In this document: piece by piece, positions 24,790 to 36,789 of the stretch | Position numbering within the stretch: position 1 is the first letter of the stretch | Layout: each line of letters opens with the position of its first letter | Source: Luscinia megarhynchos | Lineage: Eukaryota > Chordata > Aves > Passeriformes > Turdidae | NCBI GenBank assembly: GCA_034336665.1 | Contig: JAPFBE010000077.1 | Location: forward strand, 1-64,000 | Direction: 5' to 3' | DNA: 64,000 nt | Translations under genes and position numbers: made by a program | Notes under the pieces: generated by a model | The model's input: the letters and a program-made list of their open reading frames with translations, nothing else | What the model was told of the DNA's origin: nothing | Database searches by the model: none

Positions 24790-27700
24790 GGGGGGGAGGA
24801 GGGCAGGGTGGTCACTCGGTGGTCAGCAAATCCAAAAACCCCAAAAAAAGCCAAAAAACCCACCAAAAAACCCAAAAATGCAAAAATTCCCATAAAAATC
24901 GGACAAAAAATGACCAAAAATGACCCAGAAATCTCCTAAAATAGATTCTTAGCACAGGGGTCACTCAGTGGTCACTCAGTGGTCAGCAAATCATAGAAAC
25001 CCAAAAAAACCCCCAAAACTGCAAAAATTCCCGTAAAAATCGGACAAAAAATGACCAAAAATGACCCAGAAATCTCCCAGGACAGGTTGTCAGCTCAGTG
25101 GTCACTCAGTGGTCAGCAAACCCAAAAAACCCAAAAAAACTCCAAAACTGCAAAAATTCCCATAAAAATTAGACAAAAAATGACCAAAAATGACCCAAAA
25201 TCCCCAGGACAGGTTCTGGCTGACCATCAGGTTGACGCGGTGCTGCTGGCTCACCCTGGGGGGGGGAGGAGGGCAGGGTGGTCACTCGGTGGTCAGCAAA
25301 TCCAAAAACCCCAAAAAAAGCCAAAAAACCCACCAAAAAACCCAAAAATGCAAAAATTCCCATAAAAATCGGACAAAAAAATGATCAAAAAATGACCCAG
25401 GAATCTCCCAGGACAGGTTCTCAGCACAGGGGTCACTCAGTGGTCACTCAGTGGTCACTCGGTGGTCAGCAAACCCAAAAAACACCAAAGTGAAAAAATT
25501 CCCATAAAATTCGGCCAAGAAATGACCCAAAATAGGCCAAAAATGACCCAAAACCCCCAGGACAGGTTCTGGCTGACCATCAGGTTGACGCGGTGCTGCT
25601 GGCTCACCCTGCGGGGGGGGGAGGGGAGGGTGGTCACTCAGTGGTCAGCACCCCCAAAAACCCCAAAAAAAGCCAAAAAACCCACCAAAAAACCCCAAAA
25701 GTGCAAAAATTCCCATTGAAATCGGACAAAAAATGACCAAAAATGACCCAGAAAACTCCTAAAATAGATTCTTAGCACAGGGGTCACTCAGTGGTCACTC
25801 AGTGGTCAGCAAATCATAGAAACCCCCAAAAAACCCCCAAAACTGCAAAAATTCCCATAAAAATCGGACAAAAAATGACCCAAAAATGACCCAGGAATCT
25901 CCCAGGACAGGTTCTCAGCACAGTGGTCACTCAGTGGTCAGCAAACCCAAAAAACCCAAAAAACCCCCAAAACTGCAAAAATTCCCGTAAAAATTGGACA
26001 AAAAATGACCCAAAAATGACCCAAAATCCCCAGGACAGGTTCTGGCTGAACCATCAGGTTGACGCGGTGCTGCTGGCTCACCCTGGGGGGGGGAGGGGAG
26101 GGTGGTCACTCAGTGGTCAGCAAATCATAGAAAACCCAAAAAAAACCCCAAAACTGCAAAAATTCCCGTAAAAATCCATCAAAAAATGACCCAAAATGAC
26201 CCTGAAATCTCCCAAAATAGGTTCTCAGCACAGGGGTCACTCAGTGGTCACTCAGTGGGCAGCAAATCATAGAAACCCCCAAAAACCCCCAAAACTGCAA
26301 AAATTCCCATAAAAATTAGACAAAAAATGACCAAAAATGACCCAAAATCCCCAGGACAGGTTCTGGCTGACCATCAGGTTGACGCGGTGCTGCTGGCTCA
26401 CCCTGGGGGGGGGAGGAGGGCAGGGTGGTCACTCGGTGGTCAGCAAATCCAAAACCCCAAAAAAGCCAAAAACCCACCAAAAACCCCAAAGTGCAAAAAT
26501 TCCCATAAAAATCAGACAAAAATGACCAAAAATGACCCAGAAATCTCCTAAAAATAGATTCTTAGCACAGGGTCACTCAGTGGTCACTCAGTGGTCAGCA
26601 AATAATAGAAACCCAAAAACCCCCTAAAACTGCAAAAATTCCCGTGAAAAAATCGGACAAAAAATGACCAAAAATGACCCAGAAATCTCCCCAGGACAGG
26701 TTGTCAGCTCAGTGGTCACTCAGTGGTCAGCAAACCCAAAAACCCAAAAAACCCCCAAAACTGCAAAATTCCCGTGAAAAATTGGACAAAAATGACCCAA
26801 AAATGACCCAAAAATCCCCAGGATAGGTTCTGGCTGAACCATCGGGTTGACGCTGGTGCTGCTGGCTCACCCTGGGGAGGGGAGGAGTGGTCACTCGGTG
26901 GTCAGCACCCCCAAAACCCCAAAAAAGCCAAAAACCCACCAAAAACCCAAAATGCAAAAATTCCCATAAAAATCGGACAAAAAATGACCAAAAATGACCC
27001 AGAAATCTCCTAAAATAGATTCTTAGCACAGGGGTCACTCAGTGGTCACTCAGTGGTCAGCAAATAATAGAAACCCAAAAAAACCCCAAAACTGTAAAAA
27101 TTCCCATAAAAATCAGACAAAAAATGACCAAAAATGACCCAGAAATCTCCTAAAATAGATTCTTAGCACAGGGGTCACTCAGGGGTCACTCAGTGGTCAC
27201 TCGGTGGTCAGCACACCCAAAAATCCCCCAAAACTCAAAGAAATCCCACAAAAACCCCAAAATTGCAAAAATTCCCATAAAACCCCCAAAAAAATGACCC
27301 AGAATGACCCAGAAATCTCCTAAAATAGATTCTTAGCACAGGGGTCACTCAGTGGTCACTCAGTGGTCAGCAAATCATAGAAACCCCCAAAAAACCACCA
27401 AAACTGCAAAAATTCCCGTAAAAATTGGACAAAAAATGACCCAAAATGACCCTGAAATCTCCCAAAATAGGTTCTCAGCACCATGGTCACTCAGTGGTCA
27501 CTCAGTGGTCACTCAGTGGTCAACACACCCAAAAATCCCCCAAAACTCAAAGAAATCCTACAAAAACCCCAAAATTGCAAAAATTCCCATAAAAATTGGA
27601 CAAAAAAAGACCAAAAATGACCCAGAAATCTCCTAAAATAGGCTCTCAGCACAGTGGTCACTCAGTGGTCACTCAGTGGTCACTCAGGGTCACTCAGGGG

Positions 27701-27790
27701 TCAGCAAACCCAAAAAACCCAAAAGTGCAAAAATTCCTGTAAAAATTGGTGAAAAATAACCCAAAAATGACCCAAAATTGGCCAAAAATG
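24790..27790 (-). repeat. Intronic array of units of about 150 bp carrying exon E vestiges
   Basis: This is the part of the D-E intron next to exon E. In the transcribed direction each unit reads GGTCATTTTTTGTCCG, then ATGGGAATTTTTGCAG, a T/G-rich stretch, one to three GAGTGACCACT blocks, and GCTGAGAACCTGTCCTGGGA or the decayed AGAATCTATTTTAGGAG. GAGAACCTGTCC is identical to the exon E codons for ENLS, so the basic unit itself contains a piece of exon. Five units hold a longer exon E fragment (annotated separately). Confidence 0.85.
25208..26871 (-). pseudogene. Five truncated exon E copies with intact acceptor sites
   Basis: Copies span 25,208-25,255, 25,561-25,608, 26,034-26,082, 26,355-26,402 and 26,822-26,871. 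Each starts with the same C-rich CAG acceptor as the real exon and encodes about sixteen residues, [16 protein letters not shown]. It then runs into intron satellite (TGGGGATTTTGG). All share TV and EQ replacements relative to exon E (MTSEN becomes MVSQN), so they descend from one altered founder rather than from separate copying events. Spacings are 353, 474, 320 and 469 bp. They lie upstream of exon E in the transcript, so the splicing machinery would meet them first; using one would replace the end of the GAP domain with short nonsense. The third and fifth copies have an extra base. Confidence 0.88.
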
Positions 27791-27814
27791 TCCCAGAAAT
27801 GCCCAGGAGAGGTT

Positions 27815-29805
27815 CTCGGCACAGGGGTCACTCAGGGGTCACTCGGGTCACACAGGGGTCACTGAGGGGTCAGTGGTCACTCAGGGGTCATTCAGGGGTC
27901 ACTCACTGGTCACTCAGGGGTCACTCAGGGTCACTCAAGGTCACTCAGGGGTCACTCAGGGGTCACACACGGTCACTCAGGGGTCACTCAATGGTCACTC
28001 AGGGGTCAATGGTCACTCAGGGGTCACTCAGTCACTCATTGCTCACTCACGGGTCACTCAGGGGTCACTCAGGGGTCACTCAATGGTCACTCATTGGTCA
28101 CTCAGGGGTCACTCAGGGGTCACTCAATGGTCACTCAGGGGTCACTCAGTCACTCATTGGTCACTCAGGGGTCACTCACTGGTCACTCGGTCACTCAGGG
28201 GTCACTCAGGACACTCAGTGGTCAGTGGTCACTCAGGGAGTCACACAGGGTCACTCGGGTCACTCAGGGGGTCACTCAGGGGTCAGTGGTTACTCAATGG
28301 TCACTCAGTGGTCACTCAGGGGGTCACTCAGGGTCACTCAGAGGTCATTCAGGGGTCACTCAATGGTCACTCAGGGGTCACTCAGGGGTCACTCAGTGGT
28401 CACTCAGAGGTCACTCACTGGTCAGGGGTCACTTGGGTCACTCAGGGGTCACTCAGGGTCACTCAGGGGTCAGTGGTCACTCAGGGGGTCACTCAGGGGT
28501 CATTGGTCACTCAGGGGTCACTCAGTGGTCACTCACTGGTCAGGGGTCACTTGGGTCACTCAGGGGTCACTCAGGGTCACTCAGGGGTGACTCAGGGTCA
28601 CTCAGGGTCACTCAGGGTCACTCACTGGTCACTCAGTGGTCAGTGGTCACTCAATGGTCACTCAATGTCAGTGGTCACTCAATGGTCACTCAATGTCAGG
28701 GGGTCACTCAATGGTCACTCAGGGGTCACTCAAGGGGTCAATGGTCACAGAATGGTCACTCAGGGTCACTCGGGGGTCACTCACTGGTCACTCAGGGTCA
28801 CTCCGGACACTCAGTGGTCAGTGGTCACTCAATGGTCACTCAGAGTCACTCAAGGTCACACAAGGGTCACTCAAGGTCACTCAATGGTCTCTCAGGGGTC
28901 ACTCGGGTCACTTAGGGTCAGTCAGGGGTCACTCACTGGTCACTCAGAACACTCAGTGGTCAGTGGTCACTCAATGGTCACTCAAGGATCACTCAGTCAC
29001 TCAATGGTCACTCAGGGGTCACTCAGTCACTCAATGGTCACTCATGGTCACTCAGGGGTCACTCAGTGGTCACTCAAGGGTCACTCAGTCACTCAATGGT
29101 CACTCAGGGGTCACTCAGGGGTCACTCAATGGTCACTCAGGGGTCACTCAATGGTCACTAAGTCACTCAGTGGTCACTCAGGGGTCACTCAGGGGGTCAC
29201 TCAGGGGTCACTCAATGGTCACTCAGGGGTCACTCAGGGGTCACTCAGGGGTCACTCAATGGTCACTCAGGGGTCACTCAGTCACTCATTGGTCACTCAG
29301 GGGTCACTCACTGGTCACTCGGTCACTCAGGGGTCACTCAGGACACTCCAGTGGTCAGTGGTCACTCAGGGGTCACACAGGGTCACTCGGGTCACTCAGG
29401 GGTCACTCAGGGGGTCAGTGGTCACTCAGTCACTCATTGGTCACTCATTGGTCACTCAGGGGTCACCCACTGGTCACTCAGGGGTCACTCAATGGTCACT
29501 CAGGGGTCACTGGGTCACTCAGGGGTCACTCAATGGTCACTCAGGGGTCACTCATTGGTCACTCAGGGGTCACTCAATGGTCACTCCAGGGGTCACTGGG
29601 TCACTCAGGGGTCACTCAGGGGTCCCTCAGGGTCACTCAGGGGTCACTCATTGGTCACTCAGGGGTCAGTGGTCACTCCAGGGTCACTCAGGGTCATTCA
29701 GGGTCACTCAGGGGTCCCTCAGGGTCACTCAGGGGTCACTCAATGGTCACTCAGGGTCACTCAGGGTCATTCAGGGTCACTCAGGGGTCACTCAGGGGAT
29801 CAGCA
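27815..29805. repeat. 11-bp GGTCACTCAGG minisatellite in the D-E intron
   Basis: Units are GGTCACTCAGG with variants GGTCACTCAAT, GGTCACTCATT and GGTCAGT. The plus strand has no stop in any phase, which gives frames up to nearly 690 codons of Gly/His/Ser/Leu-rich peptide. These run antisense to ARHGAP35 and are not credible genes. Longer blocks (for example the run ending GGACACTCAGTGGTCAGTGG near 28,210, 28,806, 28,950 and 29,345) show several-hundred-base higher-order duplication. Confidence 0.94.
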
Positions 29806-29809
29806 CATG

Positions 29810-32800
29810 CAAAAACCCCCAAAATTTGGCCAAAAATCGCCTCCAAATTTCCCAAAAAATCAGCCCAAAAATGCCCCCAAAATTGCCCAAAATTTCCCCA
29901 AAAACTTCCCCAAAAAAATCACCAAAAATTCCCAAAAACTAACCCCAAAATTGCTGAGAAACTGCCCAAAATATTCCTCAAAAATTCCCAAAAAATGCCC
30001 CAAAATTGCCAAGAAATTGTCCTAAAATATTCCCAAAAATTCCTCCAAAATTAACACAAAGTGACCCAAAATTTCCCCAAAATGTTCCTCAAAAATTCCC
30101 AAAAAATGGCCCAAAATTGCCCAAAATAATAATTAAAAAATCCTAAAAATTCACACAAAATGTCCCAAAATTGCAGAGAATTTGTCCAAAATAGTCCCAA
30201 AAATTCCCAAAAAATTCACAAAAACTGGCCCCAAATTTTGCAAAAAATTGTCCAAAATTCCCCAAAATATTCCCAAAAAATTCTTCGAAAATTTGCAAAA
30301 AATTTCCTCAAAAATTCACAAAAATATTCCCCAAAAATGCCCCAAAATTGCTGAGAAATTGCCCCAAATATTCCCAAATTATTCCCAAAAAATTCCTCAA
30401 AAATTCTCAAAAAATGCCCCAAAATTGCCCAAAATATTAAAAAAAAATCCTAAAAATTCACAGAAAATGACCCAAAATTGCCGAGAAATTGTCCAAAAAT
30501 ATTCCCAAAAAATTCACAAAAATTCCCCAAAAATTCCCAAAAAATGGCTCCAAAGTTGACAAAAACTGTCCAAAATTTCCCCAAATTATTCCCCAAAAAT
30601 TCCTAAAAATTTAGAAAAAATGGCTCCAAAATTCCCCCAAAAATTCCTTTAAACAGCCCCAAAAAATCCCAAAAAAATTCCTCAAATTTCCCCCAAAATT
30701 CACAGAAATTTCAAAAAAACCACCCCTGGAAATTCCCCAAAATTTCAAAAATTCCCCCAAAATTGCCCTAAAAATTCAAAGGAATTTTAAAATAAACTTC
30801 AAAAAAATTCACAAAAAATTCAAAAAGTTCCCAAAAAATTCTCCAAAAATTCTCCTGAAATTAGAGAAAAAATTATTTAAAAATTGCTAAAAAAAAACCC
30901 CAAAAATTGCCAAAAATTCCCCAAAATCACCCAAAAAAACTCCCAAAAAAATCTCAAAAAATTTGCGAAAAATCCCCAAAATTCTCACAAAAATTCCATG
31001 AAAATTCTCCTGAAATTAATAAAAAAATTCAAAAAAAATTGCCAAAAAATTCCAAAAATTTCCCCCAAAAATTTCCCAAAATTGCAAAAAAAATTTGAAA
31101 AAAAATGACCCTAAAAATTCACAAAAAATCCCCAAAATTCTCCCAAAAATATCCCTAAAATTCTCCCAAAATTAAAAGAAAAATTCCAAAAAATCTCCTC
31201 AAAAATCACAAAAAATTGCCAAAAAATCCCCCACAAAAATATTTAAAAATTCCTCAAAAATCCCAAAAAAGTTTCCAAAAACTTGTGAAAATTCACCAAA
31301 AATTGCCAAAAAATTTCCAAAAAAATCCCCCAAAATTTGTAAAAAATCCCTAAAATTCTTCCCAAAATTCTTACCAAAATTCTCCTGAAACTGAAAGAAA
31401 AATTTTTTTAAATTGCCAAAAATTCTCCAAAAATTCCCCAAAAATCCTAAAAAATTTAGCAAAACATCCCCAAATTCCTCAAAAAAAATCCCCCACAATT
31501 CTTCTAAAAGTGACAGAAAAATTCCAAAAATTTGCCAAAAAATTACCAAAAAATCACCAAAACATCTTCAAAAAAATTCATTATACCCCCCAAAAAATCT
31601 CCAAAAAAATCCCTGAAAATCCTCCCAAAATTCTAAAAATTTTTTTTAATTGCCAAATTTTTTAAATTGCAAAAATTAAAAAAAAATTCCCCCAAATCCT
31701 CCAAAAAATCCCAAAATTGTTCTGAAATTCCAACAAAACGTCAAAAAAAATCACCAAAAAATCCCCAAAATCACCCAAAAAATTTCAAAAAAATTCTTAA
31801 AAATCTCTAAAAATTCAAAGAAAATTTCAAAAAATTTTGCAAAAAATCCCCAAAGAAATAAAAAAAAATCTCAAAAAATCCCCAAAATTCTCCAAAATAA
31901 ACTCCTAAAAATTCTTCTGACATTAAAACAAAAATCCCGAAAAATTGTCCAAAGAATTTGGCAAAAATTTCCAAAAATTCCCCAAAAAATTCTCCAAAAA
32001 TTTGCAAAAATCCCAAAAATTCTCCAAAAAAATCCTTAAAAGTTCTGCTGAATATCAAAGAAAAATTTCAAAAAAGAGCCAAAAATGTTTTTTAAAAATT
32101 CCCTCAAAATTCTCCCAAAAAATACAAAAAACTTCCAAAAAATTCTGAAAAAAATGAACAAAAAATGCACAAAAATCACAAAAATACCCCTCAAAAAAAT
32201 CCCCAAAAGCTCCTCAAAAAATCCCTGAAAATTCTCAAAAAAGCCCCAAAATTCTTCCAAAAATTCCCTAAAAATTCTTCTGAAATTCACAGAAAAGTTA
32301 AAAAAAAATTAGCAAAAAAATAACAAAAAATCCGGAAAAAAATGCCAAAAATCACCAAAAAATCGCCCAAAAATTGCCAAAAAAATCCCTGAAAATTCTC
32401 AAAACAATCCCCAAAATTCTAAAAAAAAAATACCCAAAAATCCTCCCAAAAATTACAAAAAAATTCCAAAAATTTGTAAAACAATTCACAAAAAAATCAC
32501 CAAAAATCAGCCACAAATCACAAAAAAATTCCAAAAATTGCCCAAAAAAACCCCCTGAAAATTCTCCAAAAAGTCCCAAAATTCTTCCAAAAATCCCTAA
32601 AAATTCTTCTGAAATTTAAAGAAAAGTTTTTAAAAATTTGCAAAAAAATTGGTGAAAAATTGGCAAAAAAAATCCGCAAAAAAAATCCGCAAAAAAAATC
32701 CACAAAAAAAATCTCAAAAAATTTGCAAAAAATTGAAAAAAAAGCACCAAAATCACCAAAAAAAATCACCAAAAATTGCCCAAAAAAATCTAAAAAAAAT

Positions 32801-35800
32801 CCCTAAAAATTCTTCTGAAATTTAAAGAAAAAGAAAAAAAATTGGCAAAAAAATTGGAAAAAATTGCAAAATTATCTCAAAAAATTCGTGAAAAATTGCA
32901 AAAAATCACAAAAAAATCACCAAAAATTGCCCAAAAATCACCCAAAAAATTCTCAAAAAATCAATAAAAATTCTTCTGAAATTTAAAAAAATTTTTTTAA
33001 AAATTGGTTAAAAATTGCAAAATTTCCGTTAAAAATTCTCAAAAAAATCTCAAAAAACACAAAAAAAAATCGCCAAAAATTGCCCAAAAAATCTCAAAAA
33101 AAAAATCTCTAAAAATCCCTAAAAATTGTTCTGAAATTTAAAGAAAAATAGAAAAAATTGGCTAAAAAATTGGTAAAAATTGCAAAATTTCCACAAAAAA
33201 AAATCGCAGAAAATCACCAAAAAATCACCCAAAAAATCACCAAAAAAATCTCAAAAAAATCACTAAAATTCTTGGTATTAAAAAAAAAAAATTGGCAAAA
33301 AATCCGCAAAAAGATCTTAAAAAAATTAAAGAAAAATCGCCAAAAAAATCACCAAAATATCACCAAAAATTGCCAAAAAACCCCTCAAAAAATCTCAAAA
33401 AAATCCCTAAAAATTATTTAGAAATTTAAAGAAAAATTCTTAAAAATTGGCAAAAAAATTGGCAAAAAATTGGCAAAAAGTTGCAAAAAAATCTCAAAAA
33501 ATCACCAAAAATTGCCCAAAAAATCATCCAAAATTGGCCAAAATATCTCAAAAAATCCCTAAATATTCTACTGAAATTTATAGAAAATTTTTTTTAAATT
33601 GGCAAAAAAATTCCTAAAAATTTCCGCAAAAAAATCTCAAAAAAATCACCAAAAATTTCCCAAAAAAAATCTTAAAAAAATCTCAAAAATCACTAAAAAT
33701 TATTCGGATATTTAAATAAAAATTTTTAAAAATTGGCAAAAAATTGCTAAAAATTTGGCAAAAAATTGCAAAAAAAATCTCAAAAAGTTCAAGAAAAATC
33801 ACCCAAAAATCACCAAAAATCACCCAAAAAATTTTCAAAAAAAACCTCAAAAAATCCCTAAAAATTCTTCTGAAATTTAATGAAAAACAAAATAATTGGC
33901 AAAAAAAATTGGCAAAAAAATCTCAAAAAATTTGCGAAAAATCGCAAAAAATCACCAAAAAAATCTCAAAAAAACCTCAAAAAATAACGAAAAATTCTTC
34001 TGAAATTTAAAGAAAAATATTTAAAAATTGGCAAAAAAATTAGTAAAAAATTGGCAAAAAATCCGCAAAAAAATCTCCAAAAAATCGCAGAAAATCACCA
34101 AAAAATCGCCCAAAAAATCGCCCAAAAAATCCCTAAAAAACCATCAAAAAATCACCAAAAATTGCCAAAAACCCCTCAAAAAATCTCAAAAAAAATCTCA
34201 AAAAAATCCTTAAAAATTATTCTGAAATTTTAAGAAAATATAATAAAAAATTGATTAAAAAAGTGTTAAAAATTTGCAAAATTTCTGCAAAAAAATCACC
34301 AAAAAGTCACCAAAAAAATCACCTAAAATCACCAAAAAAATCTCAAAGAATTCTCAAAAAAATCTCAAAAAATCCCTAAAAATTCTTCTGAAACTTAAAG
34401 AAAAATAAAAAAAATTGGCAAAAAAATTGGCAAAAAAATTGCAAAAAAATCTCCAAAAATTTGCGAAAAATCACCAAAAATATCCAAAAATGACCAAAAG
34501 AAAATCTTAAAAAATTCTTCTGAAATTTAAAGAAAAAATTTTAAAAATTGTCTAAAAAATTGCTAAAAATTTGCAAAATTTCCACAAAAAATCTCAAGAA
34601 AATTGCAGAAAAATGCCAAAAATCAACAAAAAAAATCACAAAGTCTCAAAAAATCCCTAAAAATTCTACTGAAATTTATAGAAAAAAATTTAAAAATTGG
34701 CAAAATAATTGCTAAAAATTTGCAAAATTTGTGAAAAAAAATCTCAAAAAATCACCAAAAAATCACCAAAAAATCATCAAAAAATCACAAAAAATTGCCA
34801 AAAAACCCCTCAAAAAATCTCAAAAAAAATCTCAAAAAAAATCACTAAAAATTCTTCTGAAATTTAAAGAAAATATAAGAAAAAATTGGTAAAAAAGTGT
34901 AAAAAATTTGCAAAATTTGTGCAATAAAATCTCAAAAACTTCGTAAAAATTCTTCTGAAATTTAAAAAAAATAAAAAATAAAATTTGCAAAAAAATTGGC
35001 AAAAAATCCCCCCAAAAACTTGCAAAAAATTCGCAAAAAATCGCCATAAGAAACCTCAAAAAATCCCTAAAAATTCTTCTGAAATTTAAAGAAATATAAA
35101 AAAAATTGGCAAATAAATTGGCAAAAAAATTGCAAAACAATCTCAAAAAATTTACGAAAAATCGTCAAAAATCACCCAAAAAATCACCCAATTAATTCTC
35201 GAAAAAACCTCAAAAAATCCCTAAAAATTCTTCTGAAATTTAAAGTAAAATAAAAGAAAATTGGCAAAAAAATTGTAGAAAATTTGCAAAAAAATCACCA
35301 AAAAAACACCAAAAAATCACCCAAAAAATTCTCAAAAAAACCTCAAAAAATCCCTAAAAATTCTTCTGAAATTTAAAGTAAAACAAAAGAAAATTGGCAG
35401 AAAAATTGTAGAAAATTTGCAAAAAAACCACCAAAAAATCACCAAAAAATCACCCAAAAAATCACCCAAAAAATTCTCGAAAAAACCTCAAAAAATCCCT
35501 AAAAATTCTTCTGAAATTTAAAGTAAAATAAAAGAAAATTGGCAAAAAAATTGTAGAAAAATTGCAAAAAAATCACCAAAAAATCACCAAAAAATCACCA
35601 AAAAACCATCAAAAATCGCCAAAAAAAATCTCCAAAAAACCTCGAAAAATCCCTAAAAATTCTTCTGGAATTTAAAGTAAAATAAAAGAAAATTGGCAAA
35701 AAAATTATAGAAAATTTGCAAAAAAATCACCAAAAAATCACCAAAAAATCATCAAAAATCGCCAAAAAAAAATCTCCAAAAAATCCCTAAAAATTCTTCT

Positions 35801-36650
35801 GGAATTTAAAGTAAAATAAAAGAAAATTGGCAAAAAAATTGTAGAAAAATTGCAAAAAAATCACCAAAAAATCACCAAAAAATCATCAAAAATCGCCAAA
35901 AAAAAAAATCTCCAAAAAATCTCCAAAAATCCCTAAAAATTCTTCTGAAATTTAAAGTAAAATAAAAGAAAATTGGCAAAAAAATTGGCAAAAAACTTGG
36001 TAAAAAATCCACAAAAAATTGCAAAAGAATCTCAAAAATTGCGCGAAAAATCGCCAAAAAATCACCAAAAAAATCACCCAAAAAATTATCGAAAAAACCT
36101 CAAAAAATCCCTAAAAATTCTTCTGAAATTAAGAAAAAAAATTCTTAAAAATTGGCAAAAAACTTGGTAAAAAATCGGTAAAAAAACGACAAAAAATTGC
36201 AAAAAAATCTCAAAAATTGCGCGAAAAATCGCGAAAAATCGCCAAAAAAATCACCCAAAAATTCTCGAAAAAATCTCAAAAAATCCCTAAAAATTCTTCT
36301 GAAATTAAGAAAAACAATTTTTAAAAATTGGCAAAAAACTTGGTAAAAAATCCACAAAAAATTGCAAAAAAATCTCAAAAATTGCGCGAAAAATCGCCAA
36401 AAAATCACCCAAAAAATTCTCGAAAAAACCTCAAAAAATCCCTAAAAATTCTTCTGAAATTAAGAATAAAAATTTTTAAAAATTGGCAAAAAACTTGGTA
36501 AAAAATCCACAAAAAATTGCAAAAAAAATCTCAAAAATTGCGCGAAAAATCGCAAAAAATCGCCAAAAAAAAATCTCCAAAAAATCTCAAAAAATCCCTA
36601 AAAATTCCAGATTTCCCAAAATTGCCCAAATCGCCCCAAAATTGCCCAAA
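29810..36650 (-). repeat. A/T-rich satellite of the D-E intron with repeated acceptor-like motif
   Basis: From 29,810 to about 31,100 the plus strand is a loose repeat of CAAAAATTCCC and AAAATTGCC. From about 32,200 to 36,600 it resolves into units of roughly 130-200 bp containing CCCTAAAAATTCTTCTG and AAATTTAAAG. In the transcribed direction each unit reads CTTTAAATTTCAGAAGAA, a T-rich stretch ending in CAG, and there are about twenty such units. The sense strand is extremely pyrimidine-rich. No exon or other gene is visible in these 6.8 kb. Confidence 0.88.
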
Positions 36651-36668
36651 CCTCCCAGATTTCAGTAC

Positions 36669-36774
36669 CTGTTGAGGTGAGCGATGACGTATTTGAAAAC
36701 TTCGTAATTCTCCCGCGGGAATTTGCGCAGCACGTCCCGGAGCGCCAGCAGCTTCTGCTCCCGGTCATTGATCT
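36669..36774 (-). CDS. ARHGAP35: ARHGAP35 exon D: middle of RhoGAP domain
   Basis: The 106-bp exon encodes [18 protein letters not shown] followed by [17 protein letters not shown], the two-helix segment of the p190A GAP domain that in mammals begins KINDREQKL. The acceptor is TTTCAG (36,775-36,780). The first two bases complete a Lys codon begun at the end of exon C, and the last two (AG) combine with the first base of exon E to give Arg. The donor is CAG/GTACTG. Length, both phases and reading frame all agree with exons C and E, so this copy appears functional. Confidence 0.94.
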
Positions 36775-36789
36775 CTGAAACGAAAATTT

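Noticed and set aside
27873..29942. Plus-strand open frame of about 690 codons rich in Gly, His, Ser and Leu
   Set aside because: It is the translation of an 11-bp unit that has no stop in any plus phase; all three frames are open, it runs antisense to ARHGAP35 and lies in its intron.
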